Of a stretch of 64,000 nucleotides of DNA, positions 1 through 9,826 are shown piece after piece. Under the pieces are notes generated by a model, which was given only the letters and a program-made list of their open reading frames with translations, was not told where the DNA came from and ran no database searches. Source of the DNA: Martinezella multihospitum (GTDB lineage Bacteria > Pseudomonadota > Alphaproteobacteria > Rhizobiales > Rhizobiaceae); NCBI RefSeq assembly GCF_900094585.1, contig NZ_FMAG01000001.1, forward strand, positions 496,001-560,000, written 5' to 3'. The first letter of the stretch is position 1. Each line of letters begins with the position of its first letter. A program made the position numbers and the translations under genes.

Positions 1-2
1 GC

Positions 3-407
3 GATGGAGCTGCATCGAACGACAACTCGAATCTCATGCACTGCATCCATTCCGCCTACATGCTGCAGTGCCTGACGGCCTCGACGCGCGCGCATGCGGT
101 TCCGACCCCGCTCGCCTTCCTGCAATATGCGACAAGCGGAGGCGCAAGCCTGCTCGGGCGCACCGATATCGGCCGTCTCGCTCCGGGTATGGCGGCCGAT
201 CTCTTCGCGATCGATACGCGACGGATGGATTATGTCGGGACGCGGCATGACCCGCTGAGCCTGATTGCCAAGGTCGGGATCGGCATGCCCACCGATCTGA
301 CCATGATCAACGGACGTATCGTCTGGCAGGGCGGCGAATTCACCGGACTGGACGAAGCCGCGCTCTTTGCCGCGGCCGAGGCGGCACTTGCAACAGTAGA
401 ATTCTGA
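3..407 (+). CDS. Amidohydrolase, C-terminal 134 residues (purine/8-oxoguanine-deaminase type)
   Basis: The reading frame is open to the left edge, so only the C-terminal part is present. It begins with DGAASNDNSNL, which matches the metal-binding Asp loop of the cytosine/8-oxoguanine/hydroxydechloroatrazine deaminase branch of the amidohydrolase superfamily. It ends with the beta-sandwich return (GRLAPGMAADL and later MINGRIVWQGGEF) usual for these enzymes. The next gene, a BMP-family binding protein, starts 22 nt downstream, so deamination of an imported purine-like base is the likely role (inference). The N-terminal HxH metal ligands lie outside the window, so activity cannot be judged. Confidence 0.8.
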   Translation, partial: DGAASNDNSNLMHCIHSAYMLQCLTASTRAHAVPTPLAFLQYATSGGASLLGRTDIGRLAPGMAADLFAIDTRRMDYVGTRHDPLSLIAKVGIGMPTDLTMINGRIVWQGGEFTGLDEAALFAAAEAALATVEF

Positions 408-429
408 AAAACCAAAAAGGGGAACTGGG

Positions 430-1530
430 ATGCAGAAAAATCTGACCCGCAGAACATTGATGAAGAGCGCGGCTGTCGCAGGCCTCGCAACGGCCTTCAC
501 CGGCCGCTCCGCCTTCGCCGCCGCCGAACCGCTCGGCATCACGCTCGTCGTACCCTCGCCGATCGGCGATGTCGGCTGGGGACATGCGCTGGCCGCGGGC
601 CTTGATCCGATCAAGACCGCCTATGGCGACAAGGTCAAGGTCACGGTAATCGAGAACATTGCCGAAGGCCCGGATGCGGACCGCATCATGAACAAGACCG
701 TCGCCGACGGAAACCATTTCCTGATCGCCGGCTCGTTCGGTTATCAGAACGGCGCGCTGCAGATTGCCCGCCGCAACCCGAAGGTGACCGTTCTGCATGC
801 CTCCGGCTTCCAGGTCGCGCCGAACTTTTCGCCCTTCGCCGCCAAGTATTTCCAGGGAACCTACCTCCTCGGCATGGCGGCAGCCGCCGTTTCCAAGACC
901 GGCAAGCTCGGTTCCGTCTCCGCCTTCGCCATTCCCGAACTGATCACGTCAATCAACGCCTTCACGCTCGGAGCGCAGGCAGTGAAGCCGGACATCGAAG
1001 TATCGGTCGTCTGGGTCAATTCCTGGTTCGATCCGGCCAAGGAACAGGAAGCGGCCAAGGCTTTGATCTCGCAGGGTTGCGACGTGATCTTCTCGAACGC
1101 ACAGGATACGCCTTCGGTCATATCCGCCTGCGAGGCTGCCGGTGTCTACGCCTTCAATCTGAACTCCTCGATGAAGAAATATGCGCCGAAAACCTATCTC
1201 GGCTGTATCTCCACGGACTGGTCGCCATTCTTCAAGGCATCGGTCGATGCCCATCTGGCCGGCACCTTCAAGGGCGCCAACGCGTTCCTCGGCGTCGCGG
1301 ACAAGGTCGTTGAAGTCGTCGACTGGAGCCCGGCGATTCCGGCCGAGACCATGGCGAAGATCAAGGAAGTCGAAGCGAAGATCGCCGGCGGCAGTTTTTC
1401 GCCATTCACCGGCCCGATCACCAAGGCCGATGGCAGCGAAGGAGCGGCTTCGGGCGCCACAATGACGGATGCGCAGATCGTTGCGATGGACTGGCATGTC
1501 AAAGGTGTGAAGACGCCTTTGCCGAAGTAA
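430..1530 (+). CDS. BMP-family ABC transporter substrate-binding protein
   Basis: 366 aa. The N-terminus has a Tat-type signal (RRTLMKSAAVAGLATAF, cleavage near SAFAAA). The mature part is a periplasmic binding protein of the basic membrane protein (Bmp/PnrA-like) family, which binds nucleosides and purines. Family features are SPIGDVGWGHALAAG near the start and EGPDADRIMNKTVADG in the first lobe. GGGGAACTGGG precedes the ATG as ribosome-binding region. It is the first transporter gene of a tight operon with one duplicated ATPase and two permeases. The deaminase upstream supports a purine/nucleobase ligand, but the exact ligand cannot be read from sequence. Confidence 0.9.
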   Translation: MQKNLTRRTLMKSAAVAGLATAFTGRSAFAAAEPLGITLVVPSPIGDVGWGHALAAGLDPIKTAYGDKVKVTVIENIAEGPDADRIMNKTVADGNHFLIAGSFGYQNGALQIARRNPKVTVLHASGFQVAPNFSPFAAKYFQGTYLLGMAAAAVSKTGKLGSVSAFAIPELITSINAFTLGAQAVKPDIEVSVVWVNSWFDPAKEQEAAKALISQGCDVIFSNAQDTPSVISACEAAGVYAFNLNSSMKKYAPKTYLGCISTDWSPFFKASVDAHLAGTFKGANAFLGVADKVVEVVDWSPAIPAETMAKIKEVEAKIAGGSFSPFTGPITKADGSEGAASGATMTDAQIVAMDWHVKGVKTPLPK

Positions 1531-1537
1531 TCAAGTC

Positions 1538-3061
1538 ATGACCATCCCGCTGCTGTCGCTGCGCGGCATCTCCAAAAGCTACGGCCAGGTCCATGCCAAC
1601 GAGCATATCGATCTGGACGTAGCCCCGGGCTCGATCCATGCCATCCTCGGGGAAAACGGCGCCGGCAAATCGACCCTGATGAAGCTGATCTATGGCGTCG
1701 AACAACCTGACGACGGAACCATCGCCTGGCATGGGAAGCCGCTCAGCCTTGCCTCCCCCGCGGAGGCGCGGCGTACCGGTATCGGGATGGTCTTTCAGCA
1801 TTTCTCCCTGTTCGAGAGCCTGACGGTTGTCGAAAATATCCGCCTGATCGTCTCCGGCCGCAGGGCTGACCTTGCGCGGCGCATCCGCACGCTGGGCGAT
1901 GAATTCGGACTTGAAGTCGATCCGCTGGCCCATGTGCACGAACTGTCGGTCGGCGAGCGGCAACGGGTGGAAATCATCCGATGCCTGATGACCGATCCGA
2001 AGCTGCTGATCCTCGACGAGCCGACATCGGTCCTGCCGCCGCAAGCAGTCGAGAAGTTGTTCCACACACTGCGCCGGCTGCGCGACGGCGGCGTATCGAT
2101 CCTCTTTATCTCGCACAAGCTGGAAGAAATCCAATCCCTGTGCGACCGGGCCACGATCCTGCGCGGCGGACGCGTGACCGGGCACGTGGATCCGCGCGAG
2201 CATGACGCCCATGATCTTGCCCGCATGATGATCGGCCGCGACATGCCGGAAGCGATACCGGCCTTGACTTTGGCCGAGGGCGAAAAGCGCCTGGAAATCA
2301 TCGGTCTCGATTACCGACCGGACGATCCTTTTGGCATGCCGCTCTCCACCATCAGCCTGACGGTGCGCAGCGGTGAGATTGTCGGCATTGCCGGCATTTC
2401 CGGGAATGGGCAAAAGGAACTTGCCGCCCTGATTTCAGGGGAAACGCCACTGCCCCGGGACAAGCGCGACCAGGTCTTCATGATGGGGCAGGATGTCGGC
2501 AACCTCGACGCCGCCAGCCGTCGAAAGCTTGGCTTTGCCTTTGTCCCGGAGGATCGGCTCGGCCATGGCGCCGTTCCCGAAATGTCGCTGACGCTCAATA
2601 GCCTGCTGACGGCCCATCCCATGAGGCTCGTCAAGCATGGCCTCATCGACAAGGCGAAGGCAACGGACTTCGCAAACGAGTGCATCCGGGATTATGACGT
2701 TCGCACGCGCGGTCCGGATGCTGAAGCCGGATCGCTTTCCGGAGGAAACCTGCAGAAGTTCATCGTCGGCCGCGAAATCATGCTCGCCCCGAGATTGCTG
2801 TTTCTTGCGCAACCAACCTGGGGCGTCGATGTCGGCGCGGCCTCCGCCATTCGCAAGCGGCTGATCGAGCTGCGCAATCAAGGCATGGCAATTCTCGTCA
2901 TATCGGAAGAGCTCGAGGAATTGTTCGAGCTCAGCGACGTCATCCAGGTCCTTTACCACGGCACGCTGAGCCTGCCACTCGTCACCCGCGATACAAAAGC
3001 TGAAGAAATCGGCCGATACATGATCGGCGCACAGCCCCAGCGCGAAAAGGCATCCGCATGA
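1538..3061 (+). CDS. Nucleoside/simple-sugar-type ABC transporter ATPase, duplicated
   Basis: 507 aa cytoplasmic ATPase with two nucleotide-binding domains in tandem. The N-terminal domain has a full Walker A (GENGAGKST), signature (LSVGERQR) and Walker B (LLILDEPT). The C-terminal domain has a degenerate P-loop (GISGNGQKEL), the signature LSGGNLQK and LLFLAQPTWGVD, in which the catalytic Glu is replaced by Gln, as is normal for the second half in this CUT2/BMP-associated family. It starts 7 nt after the binding-protein stop, and its last 4 nt overlap the next start (ATGA), indicating translational coupling in a purine/nucleoside importer. Confidence 0.92.
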   Translation: MTIPLLSLRGISKSYGQVHANEHIDLDVAPGSIHAILGENGAGKSTLMKLIYGVEQPDDGTIAWHGKPLSLASPAEARRTGIGMVFQHFSLFESLTVVENIRLIVSGRRADLARRIRTLGDEFGLEVDPLAHVHELSVGERQRVEIIRCLMTDPKLLILDEPTSVLPPQAVEKLFHTLRRLRDGGVSILFISHKLEEIQSLCDRATILRGGRVTGHVDPREHDAHDLARMMIGRDMPEAIPALTLAEGEKRLEIIGLDYRPDDPFGMPLSTISLTVRSGEIVGIAGISGNGQKELAALISGETPLPRDKRDQVFMMGQDVGNLDAASRRKLGFAFVPEDRLGHGAVPEMSLTLNSLLTAHPMRLVKHGLIDKAKATDFANECIRDYDVRTRGPDAEAGSLSGGNLQKFIVGREIMLAPRLLFLAQPTWGVDVGAASAIRKRLIELRNQGMAILVISEELEELFELSDVIQVLYHGTLSLPLVTRDTKAEEIGRYMIGAQPQREKASA

Positions 3062-4158
3062 GCCGTCCCTTTTCTGCAATCCTCCCCAGCATGGTCCGCC
3101 GCGATCGAGCCTCGTTCGCCGCAAAGCTGCTTGCGCCGCCGATTGCTCTCGTCGTCACCATCGCACTCAATCTCGGCCTCTATGTCGCGATGGGCCGCGA
3201 TCCGGCAGCCGTGGTCTATGCCATGCTGATCGAACCATTCGTCTCGTGGGCCTCATTCTCGGAGGTATTGCTGAAGACCGGCCCTCTGCTTCTGATCGCA
3301 CAGGGTCTCGCAATCGGCTTTCGCGCGAAGGTCTTCAATATCGGCGCCGAAGGCCAATTCATTCTCGGCGCAATCTTCGCCTCCGCCATACCCATCTGGA
3401 TGCCACAGGCAACGGGCCAATGGATGTGGCCCGCAATGCTGTTGCTCGGCACTCTCGGCGGCGCTCTGTGGGCGTCTCTCACTGCCTTCTGGCGCGTCAG
3501 GCTCAACGCCAATGAAATCCTCGTCTCATTGATGCTGAGCTTCGTTGCCGCGCAATTGCTCAACTATCTTCTTCTCGGCCCATGGAAAGATCCGGGCGGC
3601 TTCAATTTCCCACAATCGGTCATGTTCCAGTACGATGCGATGGTGCCGATCCTGTTCGAGGGAACCCGCGTCAATGTCTCGCTTATCCTCGCTGCTGGAC
3701 TGTCGATCGCGGCGTGGGTCTTCATGCAGAAGAGCTTCGCAGGGTATAAATTGCAGGTCGGCGGCCTTGCTCCCCGGGCGGCGAGCTATTCCGGCTTCAA
3801 GGAGAGCTGGGCAATCTGGCTGTCGCTGATCATTGGCGGAGCGGCAGCCGGGCTTGCGGGCGCGGCCGAAGTTGCCGGCCCGCTTGGCCAGCTGCAGCGT
3901 TCGATCTCGACCGGATATGGATATGCGGCAATCATCGTTGCCTATCTTGGCGGCCTCAATCCAATCGGCATCGTCGTCTCCGCGATCATCATGGCAGCGC
4001 TCTATATCGGTGGCGATAACGCCATGGTCTCCGCCAATCTACCGATCGCAGCCGTCCGTGTGTTCCAGGGCAGCCTGCTCCTCATCTATCTTATCGCCGT
4101 CGCCTTCGTGCGCTATCGCATCGTCTGGCGCCCCACGTCAGCCCGGAGCGCATCATGA
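3058..4158 (+). CDS. ABC transporter permease (nucleoside/purine type), first subunit
   Basis: 366 aa inner-membrane protein with about ten hydrophobic segments. It carries the BPD_transp_2 signature region of the BMP-associated permeases (KVFNIGAEGQFILGA, and LNANEILVSLMLSF). It overlaps the ATPase gene by 4 nt and is itself overlapped by the second permease gene at ATGA, so the two membrane subunits are probably made in equal amounts. Similar to YufP/NupP-type subunits by family, not by a computed alignment. Confidence 0.9.
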   Translation: MSRPFSAILPSMVRRDRASFAAKLLAPPIALVVTIALNLGLYVAMGRDPAAVVYAMLIEPFVSWASFSEVLLKTGPLLLIAQGLAIGFRAKVFNIGAEGQFILGAIFASAIPIWMPQATGQWMWPAMLLLGTLGGALWASLTAFWRVRLNANEILVSLMLSFVAAQLLNYLLLGPWKDPGGFNFPQSVMFQYDAMVPILFEGTRVNVSLILAAGLSIAAWVFMQKSFAGYKLQVGGLAPRAASYSGFKESWAIWLSLIIGGAAAGLAGAAEVAGPLGQLQRSISTGYGYAAIIVAYLGGLNPIGIVVSAIIMAALYIGGDNAMVSANLPIAAVRVFQGSLLLIYLIAVAFVRYRIVWRPTSARSAS

Positions 4159-5066
4159 GCGCCGTCGATTTCATTCTTGCCGGCATGCTGGCCGCTGCAA
4201 CGCCGTTTCTGCTGGCAGCCCTGGGCGAGCTTGTTGCTGAGCGCGCGGGCGTCTTGAACCTTGGCGTAGAGGGCTTGATGGCCATTGGCGCCGTCATCGC
4301 GTTCATTGTCGTTTATCATGGCGGCGGTCATCTTCTCGCCTTTCTTGCGGCCGGTCTCGGAAGTGTGCTCCTCTCCATGATTTTTGCCGGTATCACACTG
4401 GGCTTCAACGCGAACCAGGTTGCAGCCGGTCTTGCCCTCGGCATTCTCGGCCAGGGCCTCTCCGCGCTGTTTGGCAAGAGTTATGAGAGCCTGACCGTCA
4501 CCACCTTGCCAAAGATCGCAATTCCCGGGCTTTCACAAATTCCGGTCGTCGGGGGCCTTTTCAGCCAGGATATCGTCGTCTGGATCTCGCTTGTCGTGAC
4601 GATCGGCATATGGGCGATGTTTGCCTATAGCAAGGTCGGTCTTATTCTTCGCGCCGTCGGCGAAAATCCGAAAGCCGCGCATGCCATCGGCTATCCCATT
4701 GTCTCGATCCGCTTCGCGGCAGTTGCATTTGGCGGCATGATGGCCGGCTTTGCCGGCGCATATGCCTCGACGATCTATACACCGCTCTGGGCTGACGGCA
4801 TGATCGCCGGGCGGGGCTGGATTGCCATTGCCCTCGTGGTCTTTGGAACCTGGCTGACATCCAGGATTTTCTTAGGCGCCTGCCTGTTTGGTGCGGTGTC
4901 GTTGATGGGTCTTGCCGCACAGGCCAGCGGGCTCGCAATTTCCTCGCAATTGCTCGCATGCCTGCCCTATCTCGTGACGATCATCGTCCTTGGCATCATC
5001 TCCGTAGATCGCCGGCTCCTGAAGCTCAATGGTGTAGCCTCACTCGGCGAACCGTTTGAACGATAG
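4155..5066 (+). CDS. ABC transporter permease (nucleoside/purine type), second subunit
   Basis: 303 aa and very hydrophobic, partner of the preceding permease (YufQ/NupQ-like). The conserved ERAGVLNLGVEGLMAIGA segment near the N-terminus is characteristic of the second permease of BMP-type importers. Start overlaps the previous stop by 4 nt. It is the last gene of the first operon; 204 nt of non-coding sequence follow before the next ATPase gene. Confidence 0.9.
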   Translation: MSAVDFILAGMLAAATPFLLAALGELVAERAGVLNLGVEGLMAIGAVIAFIVVYHGGGHLLAFLAAGLGSVLLSMIFAGITLGFNANQVAAGLALGILGQGLSALFGKSYESLTVTTLPKIAIPGLSQIPVVGGLFSQDIVVWISLVVTIGIWAMFAYSKVGLILRAVGENPKAAHAIGYPIVSIRFAAVAFGGMMAGFAGAYASTIYTPLWADGMIAGRGWIAIALVVFGTWLTSRIFLGACLFGAVSLMGLAAQASGLAISSQLLACLPYLVTIIVLGIISVDRRLLKLNGVASLGEPFER

Positions 5067-5270
5067 CAAATGTGCATAGAGGGAGATTTCCATATCCGCA
5101 GGTTGCTGTGACCGATCGCTTGAAGCGCGGGTGATGGACTGCAAAAGTCCGCCGATTAATTTCCTTCGCTTGCCTTACGGGCAGCAATACCGGCATTCTT
5201 CTTGCTTCTGACAATTCATGAGCTCTCACTGAGAGGGCGTGTTCGCCGGTTCAGAGCAAGGAGGCCTTCC

Positions 5271-6917
5271 ATGACCCCATCCGATACTCAAAATATAGTC
5301 CTGCCGAGCGACCCGGTACTGTCTGTACGCGGCCTGACTGTCAGCCTTCCGAAAAACATGGAACGCGTGCATGCGGTGCAGGATATCTCCTTCGACCTGA
5401 TGCAAGGCGAGATCCTTTGCATCATCGGTGAATCCGGTTCGGGGAAATCGGTGACTGCGAACGCGATCATGGGCCTGCTGCCATCCATCATAAAGGTAAC
5501 GGCCGGTACGATCTGCTTCAAGGGCGCGGACCTTGTAAGCGCTGACGACGCCATCCTTCGAAGTCTCAGGGGACGGGCGGTTTCGATCATTTTCCAGGAC
5601 CCGCTCTCTGCACTCAATCCACTGATGACGATCGGCGACCAGATCATCGAGGTTCTCGATGCCCATAAGATCGGCACGCCGGAAAGCCGGCGACAGAAGG
5701 TGAAGGAGCTGCTCAGCGAAGTCGGCCTGCCCGATCCGGATCTTCTCCAGCATCAATATCCCTTCCGGCTATCCGGCGGGCAGCGGCAGCGCGTGATGAT
5801 CGCCATGGCGCTGGCGCTCGATCCGGATGTGCTGATCGCCGACGAACCGACCACGGCATTGGATGTGACGACACAGGCTCAGATCCTCGAATTGATCCGC
5901 AAGATACAGGCGCGCAAGAAGATGAGTGTCATGTTCATCACCCATGATTTCGGCGTGGTCGCCGAGATTGCCGACAGGGTTATCGTCATGGAGAAGGGGC
6001 ACCTCGTCGAACAGGGACCGGCGGCACAGGTGCTGAATGCGCCTGTTCATCCCTACACGCAGCGTCTCATCGCAGCCGTTCCCCGCATGACGACCGCCGG
6101 CCGCGAAACCGTTGCCGAAGCACCCGTGGTGCTGGAAGTCGACAAACTCAACAAGACCTATCGATCGGGAAGCGGCTTCCTGTCGAAATCGCGGACGGTG
6201 CAGGCGGTCAACGACGTCAGCTTCTCGATCCGCAAAGGACGCACATTAGGAGTGGTCGGTGAATCCGGCTCCGGAAAATCCTCGCTCGGCCGCGTCCTGC
6301 TGAAGCTTCTGAGCTCGGACAGCGGTCGGATTCTCTTCGATGGCCGCGATATCGCTCCGCTGTCAGACGATGAGTTCCGGCCATTGCGGCCTTACATCCA
6401 GATGATCTTTCAAGATCCATTCGCCTCGCTAAACCCGCGCCATACGATCGGCCGCATTCTCACCGTCGGACCGATGGCGCACGGCCTGCCGATGCATGAG
6501 GCCAAGGCGAAGGCGCTGCGTCTTCTCAAGCGCGTCGGCCTCGACGAAGGTGCCTTTGACCGCTTTCCCCATGAATTCTCCGGTGGCCAGCGCCAGCGCG
6601 TCGGCATCGCCCGTGCCTTGATGTTCGACCCCGTGCTGCTGGTGGCCGACGAGGCGGTTTCCGCTCTCGATGTCTCGATCCAGGCGCAAATCCTCAAGCT
6701 TCTTGCGGAAATCCAGCAGGATACCAAGGTGGCGATGATCTTCATTACCCACGATCTGCGCGTCGCCAGCCAGATCTGCGACGAAGTCGCCGTCATGTTC
6801 AAGGGCGAGATCGTCGAATGCGGTCCGCCTTCGCAAATCTTCCGCGCGCCGTCGCATGCCTATACCCAACGCCTGTTGGCTGCCATCCCCGGCAGCGACT
6901 GGGAAGCAGTCGGCTGA
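5271..6917 (+). CDS. Dipeptide/opine-type ABC transporter ATPase, DppD-DppF fusion
   Basis: 548 aa with two complete ABC domains: Walker [10 protein letters not shown] with LSGGQRQRV in the first half, and GESGSGKSS with FSGGQRQRV in the second. The linker/C-terminal sequences (VHPYTQRL and [14 protein letters not shown]) are typical of oligopeptide-transporter ATPases. The start at 5271 is chosen because AAGGAGG lies at 5258-5264, ideally spaced; a longer frame from 5202 has no such site. Many rhizobial peptide/opine importers use such a fusion of the two ATPases. Its permeases and binding protein are encoded at 9827-13439, separated from it by a regulator and two redox genes. Confidence 0.92.
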   Translation: MTPSDTQNIVLPSDPVLSVRGLTVSLPKNMERVHAVQDISFDLMQGEILCIIGESGSGKSVTANAIMGLLPSIIKVTAGTICFKGADLVSADDAILRSLRGRAVSIIFQDPLSALNPLMTIGDQIIEVLDAHKIGTPESRRQKVKELLSEVGLPDPDLLQHQYPFRLSGGQRQRVMIAMALALDPDVLIADEPTTALDVTTQAQILELIRKIQARKKMSVMFITHDFGVVAEIADRVIVMEKGHLVEQGPAAQVLNAPVHPYTQRLIAAVPRMTTAGRETVAEAPVVLEVDKLNKTYRSGSGFLSKSRTVQAVNDVSFSIRKGRTLGVVGESGSGKSSLGRVLLKLLSSDSGRILFDGRDIAPLSDDEFRPLRPYIQMIFQDPFASLNPRHTIGRILTVGPMAHGLPMHEAKAKALRLLKRVGLDEGAFDRFPHEFSGGQRQRVGIARALMFDPVLLVADEAVSALDVSIQAQILKLLAEIQQDTKVAMIFITHDLRVASQICDEVAVMFKGEIVECGPPSQIFRAPSHAYTQRLLAAIPGSDWEAVG

Positions 6918-7201
6918 AACTTCCACCGAACGAGGCGCAAGCCGCGCCGGATGCGGCCCGCTTCTGCCCAATAACCACCATTCGTGCACGTTCCAGCGAC
7001 GTTTGATGCCTGAGAAACAGGCAACCTTCCGCGCTGATTATTTTTTATCTGATTGGGCGAAAAAATAGTTGCATTTATCCACTATCCGCCCTTTCATGAG
7101 CATGAGATTTCAAGCGACGATCCGCCGCAGACGATCATGAACCTGCCACGGCATGAAGGTGGCGGGAAACGTGTTTCGTTGCCTTTCAAAGGTTCCGAGC
7201 C

Positions 7202-7684
7202 ATGCCGCCGACCAAGGCCCCGCCGACCTCCGTGAAGGACATCGATATAGACGTCCTTGAGGATACGCTGAGCTTTTATATCCGCAGCATCAATCTCGCC
7301 GTTTCACGCGATCTGGATGAGAAGCTGGAAGGCCTGGACGTCGCCCGCGGAACGGGAAAGATCACCACGCTGTTCCTGGTCGACGACAATCCGGGAATCC
7401 GGCCCTCCACCATTGCCCAAATCATCCTGAAAGACCGCTCCGCAACCGGCAGGCTGATCGAGCAGATGGAAGCCCATGGTCTCCTTACGCGCGAGACGTC
7501 GGCGGACGACAGCCGCGCCCAGGAACTCTACATCACGGAAAAGGGCCACGAACTGGCAAAACGCGTGCGCACCATCGTCACCAAACAATCACGCGAATTC
7601 TTTTCCGACATCACCGACGACGAACACAGGCTGCTGATCGACATCCTTCGCAGGACCTATCGGCGCATCGTCGCGCAATCGTGA
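7202..7684 (+). CDS. MarR-family transcriptional regulator
   Basis: 160 aa. Winged-helix MarR fold: a dimerisation helix at the N-terminus, then IRPSTIAQIILKDRSATGRLIEQMEAHGLL as helix-turn-helix, followed by the wing (RETSADDSRAQELYITEKG). The 284-nt gap upstream (6918-7201) holds its promoter, a short hairpin (7008-7022) and one AT-rich TTGCATTTAT element at 7069-7078. It probably controls the following SDR, oxidase and peptide-type transporter genes, which run in the same direction with short gaps. The inducer is unknown. Confidence 0.85.
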   Translation: MPPTKAPPTSVKDIDIDVLEDTLSFYIRSINLAVSRDLDEKLEGLDVARGTGKITTLFLVDDNPGIRPSTIAQIILKDRSATGRLIEQMEAHGLLTRETSADDSRAQELYITEKGHELAKRVRTIVTKQSREFFSDITDDEHRLLIDILRRTYRRIVAQS

Positions 7685-7709
7685 GCCGGCGCACCATGGG
7701 AGAGCGGGT

Positions 7710-8414
7710 ATGAGCATGAGTGAGGAACGGGTCGCAATGATATCCGGTGCCAGCCGGGGGATCGGCGCCGCACTCGCCGAGGAACTGGGCGCCAGGGGCT
7801 GGCGGCTCTCGCTCGGCATGCGCCGTCCTGAAATGCCCGCCTGGGCGGACCCGACCCGCGTTGGCGTCTTTGCCTATGACGCTGCGGATGCGGACGCATC
7901 CGATCGCTGGACGGGAGAAACGCTTCGCACCTTCGGGCGCATCGACGCCGTCGTCGCCAATGCCGGCATTGGCATCGCGAAGACCGTGATCGAAGCCGAT
8001 GACGCCGACCTCGACGATCTGCTCGAGGTGAACGTCAAGGCACCGCGAAGACTTGCAAAATCCGCATGGAGCGCCCTTGCTTCAAGCGGTCGCGGCCGGG
8101 TCATCATCGTCGCTTCGCTTTCGGGAAAGCGGGTGAAGTCCGCGAACTCCGGTCTTTATGCCGTCTCCAAATTCGCGGCCGTCGCGCTGGCCCATGCCAT
8201 ACGCCACACCGGCTTTGACCTTGGCATCCGCTCCACCGCCATCTGCCCCGGCTTCGTCGCGACCGACATGGCGCGCGGGCTTACGAGCAAGCCTGATAGC
8301 GAGATGATCGATCCGCGCGACCTCGCCCGCATCATTTCCATGCTGATCGAGCTGCCGAACGAGGCAAGCGTTGCCGAATTTACTATCAATTGCCAGTTAG
8401 AGGAGTCTTTCTGA
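7710..8414 (+). CDS. Short-chain dehydrogenase/reductase
   Basis: 234 aa classical SDR. It has the nucleotide-binding GASRGIGAALAEELG at residues 11-25, the NAG motif (VVANAGIG) and catalytic YAVSKFA with the upstream Ser in VASLSGKRV. It follows the MarR gene by 25 nt and ends 2 nt before the start of the FAD oxidase. It probably oxidises or reduces an intermediate of the compound taken up by the neighbouring transporter; the substrate is not inferable. Confidence 0.88.
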   Translation: MSMSEERVAMISGASRGIGAALAEELGARGWRLSLGMRRPEMPAWADPTRVGVFAYDAADADASDRWTGETLRTFGRIDAVVANAGIGIAKTVIEADDADLDDLLEVNVKAPRRLAKSAWSALASSGRGRVIIVASLSGKRVKSANSGLYAVSKFAAVALAHAIRHTGFDLGIRSTAICPGFVATDMARGLTSKPDSEMIDPRDLARIISMLIELPNEASVAEFTINCQLEESF

Positions 8415-8416
8415 CC

Positions 8417-9748
8417 ATGCCCGGTCCCTATGTCGTCCCCGTTCACGGGGATGCGGAACTGCCCAAGGAAGTCGACGTCGTCGTCATCGGCGGTGGCATC
8501 ATCGGCACCTCGACGACGCTGGAACTGGCCGAGCGGGGCCTGCGGGTCGCGCTTTGCGAGAAGGGTGGCATCGGCCAGGAACAATCGAGCCGCAACTGGG
8601 GCTGGGTGCGCATTTCCAGGCGCGATCCGCGCGAAGTGCCTCTCATGGCGGAGGCCCTGCGCATCTGGAGCACGCTCGACAAACGTACCGGCCGCGACAC
8701 CGGCTACAAGCGCGCCGGCATCATCTTCACCTGCGCCGACGACAAGCAATATGCCGATCATGAGCGCTGGAACCGCAATCTGGAAGGCTACCAGCTGGAA
8801 AGCCGCATGATCAGCGGCGCCGAATTCAAGAACCTCTTTCCCGGCGCGCAGATGGACCTCAAGGGTGCGCTCTTTACCGCCGCCGACGGCCGCGCCGAGC
8901 CGCAGCGAGCGGCCCCCGCCATTGCCGAGGCCGCCCGCGACAAGGGGGCCTCCATTCTGACCGAATGCGCCGTACGCGGCATCGAGACGGCCGGCGGCCG
9001 TATCTCCGGTGTGATCACCGAGCGAGGCCCCATCGCCTGCAAGGCCGTCGTGCTTGCCGGCGGCGCCTGGTCCAGCCTGTTTGCCGGCATGTTCGGGCTC
9101 GATCTGCCGCAGTTGAAGGTGATGAATTCGGTCTTGCGCACCAAGCCGCTGGAAGGCGGCCCCGAGCAAGCCATCTGGGCGAGCGGCTTTGCCCTGCGCA
9201 AGCGTCAGGATGGCGGCTACACGATCGCTTCAGGCCACGAAAACATCGTGGATATCGTGCCGAATTCCTTCCGCTACGCCAGCAAGTTCCTGCCGGCGCT
9301 GAAGAAGGAATGGCGATCGCTGAACTTCCGCGTTTCCGGCCGGTTCTTCGACGAGGCGCGCATTCCCAATCGTTGGGCGATGGATGAGGCAAGTCCCTTC
9401 GAATATTGCCGCGTCCTCGATCCCAAACCCTCTACCAAACTTTCGAACACGGCACTCGTCAATCTCAAGAAGGCCTTTCCGGTTTTCGAGAAGGCCGAGA
9501 TCGCCCAGCGCTGGGCAGGCTATATCGACGTGACGCCGGATGCCGTGCCGGTGATCGATGCGATCGACAGCATTCCGGGCTTCCATATCGCCACCGGCTT
9601 TTCCGGCCATGGCTTCGGCATCGGGCCAGCGGCCGGACGGCTGATGGCCGACATCGTCACTGGCAAGCCGCCGGTGGTCGACCGCAAGAACTTCCGCTTT
9701 TCCCGCTTCCACGACGGTTCGAAGATCGAACTGATCAGTGGTTTCTGA
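8417..9748 (+). CDS. FAD-dependent amino-acid/amine oxidoreductase (DAO family)
   Basis: 443 aa. Rossmann FAD site (VVVIGGGIIGTSTTLELAERG) near residue 20, and a DAO-type C-terminus (GFHIATGFSGHGFGIGPAAGRLMAD) that closes over the flavin. The start at 8417 follows AGAGGA at 8399-8404; a frame 9 codons longer exists but overlaps the SDR end. Members of this group act on D-amino acids, N-methyl amino acids or opine-like secondary amines. Its position between an SDR and a DppA-type binding protein suggests it attacks an imported N-substituted amino acid (inference). Confidence 0.88.
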   Translation: MPGPYVVPVHGDAELPKEVDVVVIGGGIIGTSTTLELAERGLRVALCEKGGIGQEQSSRNWGWVRISRRDPREVPLMAEALRIWSTLDKRTGRDTGYKRAGIIFTCADDKQYADHERWNRNLEGYQLESRMISGAEFKNLFPGAQMDLKGALFTAADGRAEPQRAAPAIAEAARDKGASILTECAVRGIETAGGRISGVITERGPIACKAVVLAGGAWSSLFAGMFGLDLPQLKVMNSVLRTKPLEGGPEQAIWASGFALRKRQDGGYTIASGHENIVDIVPNSFRYASKFLPALKKEWRSLNFRVSGRFFDEARIPNRWAMDEASPFEYCRVLDPKPSTKLSNTALVNLKKAFPVFEKAEIAQRWAGYIDVTPDAVPVIDAIDSIPGFHIATGFSGHGFGIGPAAGRLMADIVTGKPPVVDRKNFRFSRFHDGSKIELISGF

Positions 9749-9826
9749 CCTGCCCGAACCAAGCAGACAGTACAACGACGAAAGAGAAGAACAGCCGAAA
9801 TCCTACCAACAAAAAGGGGAACGATC

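Noticed and set aside
7008..7022. Hairpin GCCTG-AGAAA-CAGGC after the DppD-DppF gene
   Set aside because: Five-base stem without a T-tract; too weak to call a terminator.
7069..7078. TTGCATTTAT element before the MarR gene, resembling the regulon half-site
   Set aside because: Only one half is present; the sequence at the 10-nt spacing (7087-7094) does not match AAATGCAA, and no GntR gene is near. Left out of the proposed regulon.
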